In this document: one piece after another, positions 31,317 to 39,738 of the stretch
How positions within the stretch are numbered: position 1 is the first letter of the stretch
Layout: the number at the start of each line of letters is the position of its first letter
Source of the DNA: Pseudomonas paraeruginosa PA7
GTDB taxonomy: Bacteria; Pseudomonadota; Gammaproteobacteria; Pseudomonadales; Pseudomonadaceae
Direction of reading: 5' to 3'
Length of the DNA: 64,000 nucleotides
NCBI RefSeq assembly: GCF_000017205.1
Contig: NC_009656.1
Location: 1,864,001 to 1,928,000, forward strand
Position numbers and translations under genes: made by a program
Notes under the pieces: generated by a model
Databases searched by the model: none
Seen by the model: only the letters and a program-made list of their open reading frames with translations
Told to the model about the DNA's origin: nothing

Positions 31317-33191
31317 ATGACCCAACACTCGCAATTCGCCCTGCTGGGCAAGCGGCGCTTCCTGCCGTTCTTCATCACCCAGCTGCTCGGCGCATTCAAC
31401 GACAACATCTTCAAGCAATCGCTGATCCTCGCCATCCTCTATCACCTCAGCGTCAGCGGCGACCGCAGCCTGCTGGTCAACCTCTGCGCGCTGCTGTTCA
31501 TCCTGCCGTTCTTCCTGTTCTCCGCGCTCGGCGGGCAGTTCGGCGAGAAGTACAACAAGGACGCGCTGATGCGCGCGCTGAAGCTGGCCGAGGTGGGCAT
31601 CATGCTGGTCGGCGGCGCCGGCTTCCTCTTCGGCAGCCTGCCGCTGATGTTCGTCGCCCTGTTCGCCATGGGTACCCATTCGGCGCTGTTCGGCCCGGTG
31701 AAGTATTCGATCCTGCCGCAGCACCTGCGCGAGGACGAACTGGTCGGCGGAAACGCCCTGGTGGAAATGGGCACCTTCCTGGCGATCCTCGCCGGTACCA
31801 TCGGCGCCGGCGTGCTGATGTCCCAGGAGCGCTACGCCACCGCTGTGGCTGTCGCCGTGGTGCTGGTGGCCGCCTGCGGCTACCTGGCCAGCCGCGGCAT
31901 TCCGCGCGCGGCGGCGGCGTTGCCGGAACTGAAGCTCGACTGGAACATCTTCGCCCAGTCCTGGAGCATCCTGCGCCTGGGGCTCGGCCAGCGCCCGGCG
32001 GTGTCGCGCTCGCTGGTGGGCAACTCCTGGTTCTGGTTCCTCGGCGCGGTCTACCTGACGCAGATCCCGACCTTCGCCAAGGAATGGCTGCACGGCGACG
32101 AGAGCGTGGTGACCCTGATCCTCACGGTGTTCTCGGTGGGCATCGCGCTGGGCTCGATGCTGTGCGAGAAGCTTTCCGGGCGCAAGGTGGAGATCGGCCT
32201 GGTGCCGTTCGGCTCGATCGGCCTGACCCTGTTCGGCATCCTCCTCTGGTGGCACGCCGGTGGCATTCCCCAAGGCGAGGTGCCCTACGACTGGCTGGCG
32301 GTGCTGCGTCACCACGAGACCTGGGCGGTGCTCGCCGACATCCTGTTCATCGGCATCTTCGGCGGCTTCTATATCGTGCCGCTGTACGCCCTGATCCAGG
32401 CGCGCACCGACGAGGACAAGCGGGCCCGGGTGATCGCCGCGAACAATATCCTCAACGCCCTGTTCATGGTCGCCGCGGCGCTGGTCTCCATCCTCTTCCT
32501 CAGCGTCGCCAAGCTGTCGATCCCGCAGCTGTTCCTCGCCCTGTCGCTGATGAACGTCGCGGTGAACGTGTACATCTTCAAGATCGTCCCGGAATTCACC
32601 ATGCGCTTCCTGGTCTGGCTGCTCAGCCACACCCTGTACCGGGTGGAGCATGTGAACCTGGACGAGATTCCGGACGAAGGCCCGGCGGTGCTGGTGTGCA
32701 ACCATGTCTCGTTCGTCGACGCGCTGCTGATCGCTGGTTCGATCCGGCGACCGGTGCGCTTCGTCATGTACTACAGGATCTTCTCGCTGCCGGTGCTCAA
32801 CTTCGTCTTCCGCACCGCCGGCGCGGTGCCGATCGCCGCGCGCCACGAGGACGAGGGGATCTACGAACGGGCCTTCCAGCGCATCGCCGACTACCTGGAG
32901 GACGGGGAAGTGGTATGCATCTTCCCGGAAGGCAAGCTGACCGCCGACGGCGAGATCAACGAATTCCGCGCCGGCATCGAGCGCATCATCGAGGAAACCC
33001 CGGTACCGGTGATCCCGATGGCGTTGCAGGGGTTGTGGGGCAGCTTCTTCAGCCGTGATCCGAACAAGGGCTTCTTCCGCCGCCTGTGGTCGCGGGTCAG
33101 GCTGGTCGCCGGCGAGTCGGTGGCACCGCAGGCGGTGGAGCGTCTCGACCTGCAGGCGCGGGTAGCGAAACTGCGCGGCGAGGCGCGCTGA
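31317..33191 (+). CDS. MFS transporter fused to a PlsC-type acyltransferase
   Basis: A 624-residue inner-membrane protein. Residues about 1-410 are a 12-helix major facilitator resembling the lysophospholipid flippase LplT (FFITQLLGAFNDNIFKQSL). Residues about 430-624 are a PlsC-like 1-acylglycerol-phosphate acyltransferase with NHVSFVD (H-x4-D) and FPEGKL. Together they suggest import and reacylation of lysophospholipids. The AMP-ligase (acyl-ACP synthetase) domain found in full Aas-type fusions is absent. ATG is preceded by AGGTAACAAGGA. A strong terminator follows. Confidence 0.88.
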   Translation: MTQHSQFALLGKRRFLPFFITQLLGAFNDNIFKQSLILAILYHLSVSGDRSLLVNLCALLFILPFFLFSALGGQFGEKYNKDALMRALKLAEVGIMLVGGAGFLFGSLPLMFVALFAMGTHSALFGPVKYSILPQHLREDELVGGNALVEMGTFLAILAGTIGAGVLMSQERYATAVAVAVVLVAACGYLASRGIPRAAAALPELKLDWNIFAQSWSILRLGLGQRPAVSRSLVGNSWFWFLGAVYLTQIPTFAKEWLHGDESVVTLILTVFSVGIALGSMLCEKLSGRKVEIGLVPFGSIGLTLFGILLWWHAGGIPQGEVPYDWLAVLRHHETWAVLADILFIGIFGGFYIVPLYALIQARTDEDKRARVIAANNILNALFMVAAALVSILFLSVAKLSIPQLFLALSLMNVAVNVYIFKIVPEFTMRFLVWLLSHTLYRVEHVNLDEIPDEGPAVLVCNHVSFVDALLIAGSIRRPVRFVMYYRIFSLPVLNFVFRTAGAVPIAARHEDEGIYERAFQRIADYLEDGEVVCIFPEGKLTADGEINEFRAGIERIIEETPVPVIPMALQGLWGSFFSRDPNKGFFRRLWSRVRLVAGESVAPQAVERLDLQARVAKLRGEAR

Positions 33192-33206
33192 GAGGAGGGC
33201 GGAAAC

Positions 33207-33238
33207 AAAAAAGCCCCGGCGATGCCGGGGCTTTTTTT
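33207..33238. terminator. Bidirectional terminator between the MFS-acyltransferase gene and capB
   Basis: AAAAAAGCCCCGGC-GAT-GCCGGGGCTTTTTTT: a perfect 14-bp stem with A and T tracts, between convergent genes. Confidence 0.9.
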
Positions 33239-33251
33239 GGCGAACTACAAG

Positions 33252-33461
33252 TCAGATGACTTGTACTTCGTCGGCTTGCAGGCCTTTCTGGCCGTTGACG
33301 ACCACGAAGGAAACCTTCTGGCCTTCCTGCAGGCTCTTGAAGCCGGTGCCCTGGATGGAACGGAAGTGAACGAACAGGTCGTTACCGCTTTCCGGGGTGA
33401 TGAAGCCGAAGCCTTTGGCGTCGTTGAACCATTTTACGGTGCCGTTCTGACGATTCGACAT
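33252..33461 (-). CDS. capB: Cold-shock protein CapB
   Basis: A 69-residue single CSD nucleic-acid chaperone. RNP1 is KGFGFI (within [13 protein letters not shown]) and RNP2 DLFVHF. Length and sequence are those of the CspA/CapB family of pseudomonads. ATG is preceded by AGGAG. The 214-bp upstream gap to the next gene has room for the long 5' leader typical of cold-shock mRNAs; I see no other gene there. Confidence 0.95.
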   Translation of the reverse strand: MSNRQNGTVKWFNDAKGFGFITPESGNDLFVHFRSIQGTGFKSLQEGQKVSFVVVNGQKGLQADEVQVI

Positions 33462-33675
33462 GGTGTAACTCCTGAAACAAAGTTGATTGCGGCGTCGGAA
33501 ACGTCCGAGCCGGTAGGTACTGAGTTGCAAAGAGTACGAGGAGCCGAGGCGATGAGCGGACCGAGATCTACCACACCAGGTCACGATTCACTGTGACCCA
33601 AGCAAGCACAGTGGTCGCAGAGTACGCGATAAAACTGCGGAAAGCGATACCCCACGGCGCATATTCGATGGATGT

Positions 33676-33990
33676 CTAATGGCTCAGCTTCAGACCGATC
33701 AGACCGCAGACGATCAGGGCCACGCTGGCCAGTCGGATCAGCGCCATCGATTCGCCGAACAGGACGATCCCGGCGATCACCGTGCCGACCGCGCCGACCC
33801 CGGTCCAGACCGCATAGGCGGTACCCAGCGGCAGTTGCTTCATGGCCAGGCCGAGCAGGCCCAGGCTGACCAGCATGGCGAGCACGGTGAGCGCCGTGGG
33901 TAGCGGCTTGCTGAAACCTTCGGTGTATTTCAGACCAACGGCCCAGCCCACTTCGAACAGGCCGGCGAAAAACAGGATGATCCAGGACAT
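33676..33990 (-). CDS. gdx: Guanidinium exporter Gdx/SugE (SMR family)
   Basis: A 104-residue four-helix small multidrug resistance protein of the SugE/Gdx branch, which exports guanidinium by proton exchange as a dual-topology dimer. The membrane-embedded Glu13 is present in [20 protein letters not shown], as are [18 protein letters not shown] and the final helix [22 protein letters not shown] site lies 6 nt before ATG. A guanidine-II riboswitch in the leader makes the guanidinium role strong. Confidence 0.94.
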   Translation of the reverse strand: MSWIILFFAGLFEVGWAVGLKYTEGFSKPLPTALTVLAMLVSLGLLGLAMKQLPLGTAYAVWTGVGAVGTVIAGIVLFGESMALIRLASVALIVCGLIGLKLSH

Positions 33991-34012
33991 GGCGATCTCC
34001 AGGGCGGATGGT

Positions 34013-34066
34013 GGGGCCGTCCCCGTTCGGTCACCCGCCGGCGGCGGGTGGTGAGGTCGTCCCCAC
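34013..34066 (-). ncRNA. Guanidine-II (mini-ykkC) riboswitch
   Basis: On the minus strand two hairpins each carry an ACGR loop: GTGGGG-ACGA-CCTCAC (34066-34051) and GGGG-ACGG-CCCC (34024-34013). These paired loops define the mini-ykkC fold. The linker forms its own CACCCGCC-GGC-GGCGGGTG hairpin. The second hairpin is 22 nt upstream of the Gdx ATG, so guanidine binding could free the ribosome site. Confidence 0.9.
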
Positions 34067-34126
34067 AGCGGCCGGTATTGTGCATGGATCGGCCGCCAGG
34101 ACAAGGGTTCCCGCTGCGTGCCAGGC

Positions 34127-35062
34127 TCAGCGCGGGGTGTCGTCCAGGCGCCGGAACAACGTGGCAAGCAGCGAGCCGGAGAGGTTGTGCCAGACGCTGA
34201 AGAGGGCGCTGGGCACCGCCGCCAGCGGTGAGAAGTGCGCATTGGCCAGCGCCGCGCCGAGTCCCGAGTTCTGCATGCCGACCTCGATGGCCAGCGCCTT
34301 GCGTTGCGCCAGCGGCATGCCGGTCAGCTTGCCGACGAGGTAGCCGAGCAGCAGGCCGAAACCGTTGTGCAGCATTACCACGGCCATGATCAGCAGGCCG
34401 GATTCGGCGATCCGCGCCTGGCTGGCGGCCACCACCGCGGCGATGATCACCACGATGCTGAACACCGAGACCAGCGGCAGCGCCTCCGCCACGTGCCGGC
34501 TGCGTTCGCCGAGCAGGCGCTGTGCCAGCAGGCCGAGGGCGATGGGTACCAGCACCACCTGGAGGATCGACAGGAACATCGCCGCGAAGGACACCGGCAG
34601 CCAGGCCGAAGCCAGCAGCCAGACCAGCGCCGGGGTAACCAGGGGCGCGAGCAGGGTGGTCACGGAGGTGATCGCCACCGACAGGGCGACGTCGCCGCGC
34701 GACAGCCAGGTCATCACGTTGGACGCGGTGCCTCCCGGACAGCAGCCGACCAGGATCACGCCTACGGCGATTTCCGCCGGCAACTGCAGCAGGCGACAGA
34801 GCAGCCAGGCCAGGCCGGGCATGATGACGAACTGGGCGAGCACGCCGATCAGCACCCGCAGGGGATGCCGGGCGACCTCACGGAAGTCTTCGCCTTTGAG
34901 CGTCAGGCCCATGCCGAACATCACCAGGCCGAGCAGCGGCGCGATGGCAGCGGTGAGCGGGAGGAACCAGGCAGGCCGGCAGAAGGCGAGGATGGCGAAC
35001 AGCAGGACCCAGAACGGGAAGGTGGCGCTGACGAAACGGCTCAGGGCGGTCAGGGCACGCAT
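34127..35062 (-). CDS. Bile acid:sodium symporter (BASS) family transporter
   Basis: A 311-residue inner-membrane protein with about 9-10 helices. The BASS hallmarks are present: [14 protein letters not shown], then [26 protein letters not shown] (one of the crossing helices), and [18 protein letters not shown] near the C-terminus. It most likely imports an organic anion with Na+, as in PanS or YocS. It lies 60 bp upstream of the Gdx riboswitch on the same strand, but the riboswitch gives Gdx separate control. Confidence 0.88.
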   Translation of the reverse strand: MRALTALSRFVSATFPFWVLLFAILAFCRPAWFLPLTAAIAPLLGLVMFGMGLTLKGEDFREVARHPLRVLIGVLAQFVIMPGLAWLLCRLLQLPAEIAVGVILVGCCPGGTASNVMTWLSRGDVALSVAITSVTTLLAPLVTPALVWLLASAWLPVSFAAMFLSILQVVLVPIALGLLAQRLLGERSRHVAEALPLVSVFSIVVIIAAVVAASQARIAESGLLIMAVVMLHNGFGLLLGYLVGKLTGMPLAQRKALAIEVGMQNSGLGAALANAHFSPLAAVPSALFSVWHNLSGSLLATLFRRLDDTPR

Positions 35063-35149
35063 GGGCTTTCCTTGTTATTGGACGGATGCCAGTCTGCCAT
35101 GCCGGATGCGAGTCTCCCAGCGGCGGGCGCCGCCGGGAGAGGAGGGGCG

Positions 35150-36070
35150 TCAGACGCCCTGGGGAATCTCTTCGCCGCCGAGGGCTTCGAAGAGCGCCGG
35201 GAGGAATTCGGCGAAGGTCAGCATCATCAGGGTGAAGCTGGCGTCGAGTTGGCCGAGGGCGTCTTCGCCGCCGTCCTTTTCCGCCTGTTCCTGCAGCAGG
35301 TCCTCGAAACGCAGGCGCTTGACCGCCAGCTTGTCGTCGAGGACGAAGGACAGCTTGTCCGACCAGGCCAGGGACAGCTGGGTGACCAGCTTGCCGGCGG
35401 TGAGGTGCAGCTGGATTTCCTCGCTGGTGAGGTCCTGGCGCTTGCAGCGGACCACACCGCCGTCCTCGTGGGTGTCACGCAGTTCGCACTCGTCGAGGAC
35501 GTGGAAATCACCGGCGGCTTCCTGGGTCTTGACCCAGTCGGTGAGGGTGGCGGTCGGCGCCACCTTCACGCTCAGCGGGCGTACCGGCAGGGAGCCGAGG
35601 GCTTCACGGAGGGTCGAGAGCAGGTCTTCGGCCTTCTTCGCGCTGGCCGAGTCGACCAGGATCAGGCCGAGGCTCGGCGCGATCGCGGCGAAGGTGCTGG
35701 AGCGGCGGATGAAGGCGCGCGGCAGCAGGGTCTGGACGATCTCGTCCTTCAACTGGTCGCGTTCCTTCTTGTAGACCTTGCGCATCTGCTGGGCTTCGAT
35801 CTCGTCGACCTTTTCCTTCAGCGCGTCACGCACGACGCTGCCCGGCAGGATGCGTTCCTCCTTGCGTGCGGAGACCAGGAAGAAGTCCTGGCTGACGTGC
35901 ACCAGCGGCGCGTCCGGACCTTTGCCGAACGGCGCGGTGAAGCCGTAGGTGGTCAGCTCCTGGCTGGCGCAGGGACGGGCGGGTTTTTCGCCGAGGGCTT
36001 TCTCGAGGGCGTCGGCATCCAGCTGCAGATCCTGGGTGAGGCGGTAGACGAGCAGATTGCGGAACCACAT
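35150..36070 (-). CDS. rdgC: Recombination-associated protein RdgC
   Basis: A 306-residue cytoplasmic DNA-binding protein that forms a ring-shaped dimer and limits RecA action. Length and sequence match Rdg[14 protein letters not shown] at the start, [16 protein letters not shown], a charged central region ([17 protein letters not shown]) and the C-terminal [17 protein letters not shown]. The start at MWFRN is the standard one; an upstream in-frame start would add 7 residues. Confidence 0.96.
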   Translation of the reverse strand: MWFRNLLVYRLTQDLQLDADALEKALGEKPARPCASQELTTYGFTAPFGKGPDAPLVHVSQDFFLVSARKEERILPGSVVRDALKEKVDEIEAQQMRKVYKKERDQLKDEIVQTLLPRAFIRRSSTFAAIAPSLGLILVDSASAKKAEDLLSTLREALGSLPVRPLSVKVAPTATLTDWVKTQEAAGDFHVLDECELRDTHEDGGVVRCKRQDLTSEEIQLHLTAGKLVTQLSLAWSDKLSFVLDDKLAVKRLRFEDLLQEQAEKDGGEDALGQLDASFTLMMLTFAEFLPALFEALGGEEIPQGV

Positions 36071-36184
36071 GGGGTCGTTCTCTCCGGGCACAAAGGACCC
36101 ATTATTCCGCCGCTGGCGGCTCAGGCCAACCCCGCTCCGTCGCTAACTCCTTGGAACGGCAGAAAAAATTTTTCATCGAGGGGC

Positions 36185-36213
36185 TTGCCAGGGGGCGAAT
36201 CGCTCCGTAGAAT
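36185..36213 (+). promoter_or_regulatory. Sigma-70 promoter of the tRNA-Val/tRNA-Asp operon
   Basis: TTGCCA (36185-36190), a 17-nt spacer, TAGAAT (36208-36213), then a GC-rich discriminator GCGCCCC as in stringently controlled stable-RNA promoters. The mature tRNA-Val starts 21 bp later. Confidence 0.8.
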
Positions 36214-36234
36214 GCGCCCCACTTCGAGAGTGAA

Positions 36235-36310
36235 GGGTGATTAGCTCAGCTGGGAGAGCATCTGCCTTACAAGCAGAGGGTCGGCGGTTCGATCCCGTCA
36301 TCACCCACCA
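36235..36310 (+). tRNA. tRNA-Val (anticodon TAC)
   Basis: A 76-nt cloverleaf with GGGTGAT/ATCACCC acceptor stem, D-arm with AGCTCAGCTGGGAGAGC, anticodon loop CTTACAA, T-arm GGTTCGATCC and an encoded CCA end. Confidence 0.97.
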
Positions 36311-36326
36311 ATCTCGCAAGTTACGC

Positions 36327-36403
36327 GCAGCGGTAGTTCAGTCGGTTAGAATACCGGCCTGTCACGCCGGGGGTCGCGGGTTCGAGTCCCGTCCGCTGCG
36401 CCA
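36327..36403 (+). tRNA. tRNA-Asp (anticodon GTC)
   Basis: A 77-nt cloverleaf with GCAGCGG/CCGCTGC acceptor stem, anticodon loop CTGTCAC, T-arm GGGTTCGAGTCCC, discriminator G and encoded CCA. It lies 16 nt after tRNA-Val, probably on one transcript. Confidence 0.97.
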
Positions 36404-36657
36404 TTTCCTTTCTCTGTTTCATTTCCTTCGCTTTCCTCGCGTTTTTCCTTCGAAGCTTTTCGATTCCTTTCTTCGTTTTCCGCACCTTGCGAATCCTTTC
36501 GCTCGTTCTGCTATCTCCTTCATTTTTCGGCCGGTTCGGCCTTGAACTTATCCGTGCGCACCTGTTCCTATTGCCCATAGCCACTGGTCGCGACAGCCTG
36601 CTAAGCTCGCGGCTTCATCGAATATGCCCGAGCGGCGAACAGATTAAAGGACTCAGC
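36404..36657 (+). other. Pyrimidine-rich intergenic tract after the tRNAs
   Basis: No gene is seen. The first 130 bases are strongly pyrimidine-biased on this strand (repeated TTTCCTT and CTTTC motifs), unlike the surrounding GC-rich DNA. No hairpin with a T run is obvious. The promoter of the FKBP gene should lie at the 3' end. Confidence 0.6.
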
Positions 36658-37419
36658 ATGAAACAACATCGGTTGGCAGCAGCGATCGCCCTGGTCGGTC
36701 TGGTTCTCTCCGGCTGCGATTCGCAGACCAACGTTGAGTTGAAGACCCCGGCGCAAAAAGCTTCCTATGGCATCGGCCTGAACATGGGCAAGAGCCTCTC
36801 CCAGGAAGGCATGGACGACTTGGATTCGAAGGCCGTCGCCAAGGGTATCGAAGACGCCCTCGGCAAGAAGAAGCAGCAGCTCACCGATGAAGAGCTGACC
36901 GAGGCCTTCGCCTTCCTGCAGAAACGTGCCGAAGAGCGCATGGCCGCCATCGGTGACGAAAACGCCAAGGCCGGCAAGAAGTTCCTCGAGGAAAACGGCA
37001 AGCGTGACGGCGTGACCACCACCGCCTCCGGCCTGCAATACGAAATCGTGAAGAAGGCCGATGGCCCGCAGCCGAAGGCCACCGACGTGGTGACCGTGCA
37101 CTATGAGGGCCGCCTGACCGATGGCACCGTCTTCGACAGCTCCATCGAGCGTGGCAGCCCGATCGACCTGCCGGTCAGCGGCGTGATCCCGGGTTGGGTC
37201 GAAGCCCTGCAACTGATGCACGTCGGCGAGAAGATCAAGCTGTACATCCCCAGCGAACTGGCCTACGGCGCGCAGAGCCCGAGCCCGGCGATCCCGGCCA
37301 ACTCGGTACTGGTCTTCGACATGGAGCTGCTCGGCATCAAGGACCCGTCCAAGCCGGACGCGGAACCCGAGGCCGGCGCGAGCGCGCAGCCCGAAGCCAA
37401 GGCGGACGCGAAGAAGTAA
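36658..37419 (+). CDS. FKBP-type peptidyl-prolyl isomerase lipoprotein (Mip/FkpA-like)
   Basis: A 253-residue periplasmic foldase. The lipobox is LVLSGC (Cys20), so it is lipid-anchored. Residues about 30-120 are the alpha-helical dimerisation domain (KASYGIGLNMGKSLSQEG). Residues about 140-230 are the FKBP domain (VTVHYEGRLTDGTVFDSS, VIPGWVEALQLMHVGEK, IPANSVLVFDMELLGI). The tail is Ala/Glu/Lys-rich and low complexity. The start follows AAAGGACTCAGC. A terminator follows at once. Confidence 0.93.
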   Translation: MKQHRLAAAIALVGLVLSGCDSQTNVELKTPAQKASYGIGLNMGKSLSQEGMDDLDSKAVAKGIEDALGKKKQQLTDEELTEAFAFLQKRAEERMAAIGDENAKAGKKFLEENGKRDGVTTTASGLQYEIVKKADGPQPKATDVVTVHYEGRLTDGTVFDSSIERGSPIDLPVSGVIPGWVEALQLMHVGEKIKLYIPSELAYGAQSPSPAIPANSVLVFDMELLGIKDPSKPDAEPEAGASAQPEAKADAKK

Positions 37420-37440
37420 TTCTTCCGTCGCGACAGATGA

Positions 37441-37467
37441 AACGCCCCGTCCTGGACGGGGCGTTTT
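37441..37467 (+). terminator. Intrinsic terminator of the FKBP gene
   Basis: AACGCCCCGT-CCTGG-ACGGGGCGTT followed by TT. The rest of 37468-37789 has no gene; it holds a 20-bp perfect palindrome (37672-37691) and the DnaA-box inverted repeat below. Confidence 0.85.
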
Positions 37468-37722
37468 CGTTTGGCTTCCCGGCTGAACCCTGACGAGATG
37501 CCAGGAGTCTGAAACCAAGACGGGGATGAGGCCGGTGTTACCCTTATGCACACATTTGTCGCACGTCGATCCGACCTACGGTATTGACCTCGGGTTGCCC
37601 GTTGCGTTAGGTCAAATCCTTGATTTTCAATGCTTTTAGAGCATTGTCTAAAAAGTGTCCGATCTGTCGGAAAGCCCGTAGCTACGGGCTTCTCATCGGC
37701 GGAAGGGGGGGGCTGTTCACAA

Positions 37723-37749
37723 GGTTATCCACAGTATGCGTGGATAACC
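37723..37749. promoter_or_regulatory. Inverted pair of DnaA boxes
   Basis: GGTTATCCAC-AGTATGC-GTGGATAACC is a perfect 10-7-10 inverted repeat. It contains TTATCCACA, the consensus DnaA box, and on the other strand TTATCCACG, a one-mismatch box. It lies 41 bp before the next start codon. Binding by DnaA is inferred from sequence. Confidence 0.6.
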
Positions 37750-37789
37750 CGGAGAGGCTCGAAGACAAGCGCTTCAGCGAGGTGAAAGG

Positions 37790-38221
37790 ATGGATGCGCC
37801 ACGAGGTTTCGGTCGTTACCTAGGGATCGCGGAGCGTTTCCTGGCTCGCGGTCGGGTGCCGGCATTGTTGATTGCGGTAGCACGCAAGCGCTCGCGCCTG
37901 AAACTGGTGAAAAGCGACCTGCGCCTGCTGCAGGAATTGCTGGGGGCCTGGGTGCGCGGCGAGTATCGCGGGCTCAGCCGCCAGGCGTTGCTGTCGGTGA
38001 TCGCGGCGCTGGCCTATTTTCTCTCGCCGGTGGATATCGTCCCCGACTTCATCTTCGGCGTCGGCCTGCTCGACGATCTCGCCGTGCTGGCCTGGGTGGT
38101 CCGGCGCTGGCAGTCCGAACTGGATGCGTTCAAGGCCTGGCGCGACGCCCAGAGCGTCGAGACGCGGCAGGCGCCGAAGGAGCTTCCGGCACCCCGGGCG
38201 GAGCGCGTTCAGCGCTCCTGA
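37790..38221 (+). CDS. DUF1232 (YkvA-like) membrane protein
   Basis: A 143-residue protein with the DUF1232 signature YFLSPVDIVPDFIFGVGLLDDLAVLAWV split across one or two membrane segments around residues 75-105. The N-terminus is basic (ARKRSRLKLVK) and the C-terminus cytosolic and proline-rich. Function is unknown; YkvA proteins are often near stress genes. The start is ATG behind GAGGTGAAAGG. It overlaps the convergent binding-protein gene by 13 bp, and an unusual DnaA-box palindrome lies upstream. Confidence 0.85.
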   Translation: MDAPRGFGRYLGIAERFLARGRVPALLIAVARKRSRLKLVKSDLRLLQELLGAWVRGEYRGLSRQALLSVIAALAYFLSPVDIVPDFIFGVGLLDDLAVLAWVVRRWQSELDAFKAWRDAQSVETRQAPKELPAPRAERVQRS

Positions 38222-38955
38222 GGCTGCTGCTGGCTGGCCTCGAGCAGGCGCTCGATGCTGCCGTCCCTGACCATCTCGGCGAACACTGCATCCATACTTT
38301 CGGCGGGTACCGGTAGTTGCCCGCCATAGATGCAGTGCATGCGGTAGCTCTGCAGCACCAGCGGACTCACGCGCAGGCCCAGTTCCGGATGCCGGCGCGC
38401 CAGGTAGAGCAGCGGGCGGCGCATGTCCACGGCGGCGTCCAGCCGCGAGCGCTTGAGCATCTGCACGCGGCTGCGCAGGTCGCGGGTATCTTCCCGGCGG
38501 ATTTCGCCGGCCGCGAAGGCACGCATCAGCTCGTCGGCGTAGACATAGCCTAGACTTGTACCCAGGGTCTTGCCGCGCAGCTCGGCGAATTCGCGGATCG
38601 CCGGCTGGTCGTTGCGCTGCAGCAGGACATCCTGCTCTTCGAAGAGGGCGGGAGACCAATGGTAGCGCTCGGGTTTGCTATCCCATCCGGGGTTGGAGTT
38701 GCAGATCAGGTGAATATGTCCGCTGGCCATGAAGCCGTCGATCCTTCGGTTCGGCGTTTCCACGAAACGCAGCGACAGTCCCAGCCGCTGCGCGACCTGC
38801 TCGCCCAACTGGCGGGTAAAGCCGCCGCGCAGCCGATGATCGACGATGTCCACGTAGGGCATGCCGTCGGCGGGGCTGAAGCCCCAGCGCAGCTCGGCGG
38901 CGAAAGCCTGTCCGACTCCCAGCAGGATGCACAAACCAAGACTTGTCCGGCGCAC
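38209..38955 (-). CDS. Periplasmic solute-binding protein, family 3 type
   Basis: A 248-residue protein with a signal peptide (LGLCILLGVGQAFA) and the amino-acid-binding-protein fold: RWGFSPADGMPYVDIVDHRL, GGFTRQLGEQVAQRLGLSLR, LRGKTLGTSLGYVYADELMR. No ABC permease or ATPase adjoins. P. aeruginosa has many such lone family 3 proteins, some acting as ligand sensors. The ligand is unknown. Confidence 0.85.
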   Translation of the reverse strand: MRRTSLGLCILLGVGQAFAAELRWGFSPADGMPYVDIVDHRLRGGFTRQLGEQVAQRLGLSLRFVETPNRRIDGFMASGHIHLICNSNPGWDSKPERYHWSPALFEEQDVLLQRNDQPAIREFAELRGKTLGTSLGYVYADELMRAFAAGEIRREDTRDLRSRVQMLKRSRLDAAVDMRRPLLYLARRHPELGLRVSPLVLQSYRMHCIYGGQLPVPAESMDAVFAEMVRDGSIERLLEASQQQPQER

Positions 38956-39058
38956 CCGCGGACTCCTTCACCAGGCAGACTGTGTGACCAGGGCAGCAGT
39001 ATAGCCAGTCCGCAGCCGGGCGCTGCCTGTTAAGATGGCGGCTTGCAAGGAGACCGAC

Positions 39059-39370
39059 ATGAATGTCCAAGTGATCACCCGAGACGGTGAGGCGGAATAC
39101 GCAGTGCTGCCCTGGGCCGAATACCAGGCGTTGCTGGCCGCCGCCGGACGTCCGGCCGCCAGCGCCCCCGTGCAGGCGCCAGCGTCGGCGCCGGCTGGCG
39201 CAAGCCTGCTGGAGCGCCGCGAGGCGCGGGGCCTGAGCCTGGAGCAAGTGGCCCGGGACGTCGGTATCAGTCCTTCCTACATGGCAATGATCGAGCGTGG
39301 CGAGCGGGAGGCCAGCGAGGCCATCCAGTTCGCCCTGGAGCGCGTGCTGGGCAAAGCGACGGGGGCCTGA
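39059..39370 (+). CDS. XRE-family helix-turn-helix protein
   Basis: A 103-residue protein. Residues 1-30 (VQVITRDGEAEYAVLPWAEY) look like the N-terminus of PHD/XRE antitoxin-type regulators. An Ala/Pro linker follows (residues 34-50), then a Cro/C1 helix-turn-helix (LEQVARDVGISPSYMAMIER). ATG is preceded by AAGGAGA. It is followed 2 bp later by a small unknown gene, so the pair may form a regulated module, but no toxin fold is recognisable. Confidence 0.85.
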   Translation: MNVQVITRDGEAEYAVLPWAEYQALLAAAGRPAASAPVQAPASAPAGASLLERREARGLSLEQVARDVGISPSYMAMIERGEREASEAIQFALERVLGKATGA

Positions 39371-39372
39371 CC

Positions 39373-39738
39373 TTGAGTGTGCTGATCAGTCGTAAACACT
39401 GGGATAGCCTGCTGCTGGAAATCGAGGATGCGCGCCGCCAGCGCCATCTGCTCACCTACCGGGCGCTGATCGAGCGCCTGCAACTGCCGACCCCGGCGAT
39501 GACCACGCTCACCGCGGCCCTCGAGCACCTGGCATCCCTGGATGCGCGCTCGGGGCGACCGTTGCGCAGTTCGCTGGTGATCAGCCAGGGCGCCAGCCGC
39601 TTGCCGCGCACCGGTTTCTTCGAGTGCGTGGAGCGTCTCGGACGCTTTTCCGGCCCGCCGGACGGCCCGGCCGCGGCCGGCTGGCATGCGGCGGAAGTGG
39701 TCCGCGTGTTCGAATTCGAGTATCCCGATGAACTCTGA
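39373..39738 (+). CDS. Hypothetical protein in the XRE cluster
   Basis: A 121-residue soluble protein with no motif I recognise. The N-terminus (ISRKHWDSLLLEIEDARRQR) is helical, and a possible winged-helix-like stretch (LTYRALIERLQLPTPAMTTL) follows. It starts at TTG 39373, or GTG 39379, directly after the XRE gene. Its last 11 bp overlap the next gene. Confidence 0.75.
   Translation: MSVLISRKHWDSLLLEIEDARRQRHLLTYRALIERLQLPTPAMTTLTAALEHLASLDARSGRPLRSSLVISQGASRLPRTGFFECVERLGRFSGPPDGPAAAGWHAAEVVRVFEFEYPDEL

Noticed and set aside
29295-32846. A 1,183-codon open frame on the minus strand
   Set aside because: It lies opposite the TonB receptor and the MFS-acyltransferase gene; composition and lack of any recognisable domain show a shadow frame of high-GC DNA.
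36235-36403. Genomic island integrated at the tRNA genes
   Set aside because: No integrase, no repeated tRNA 3' end and no foreign genes lie on either side within the window.
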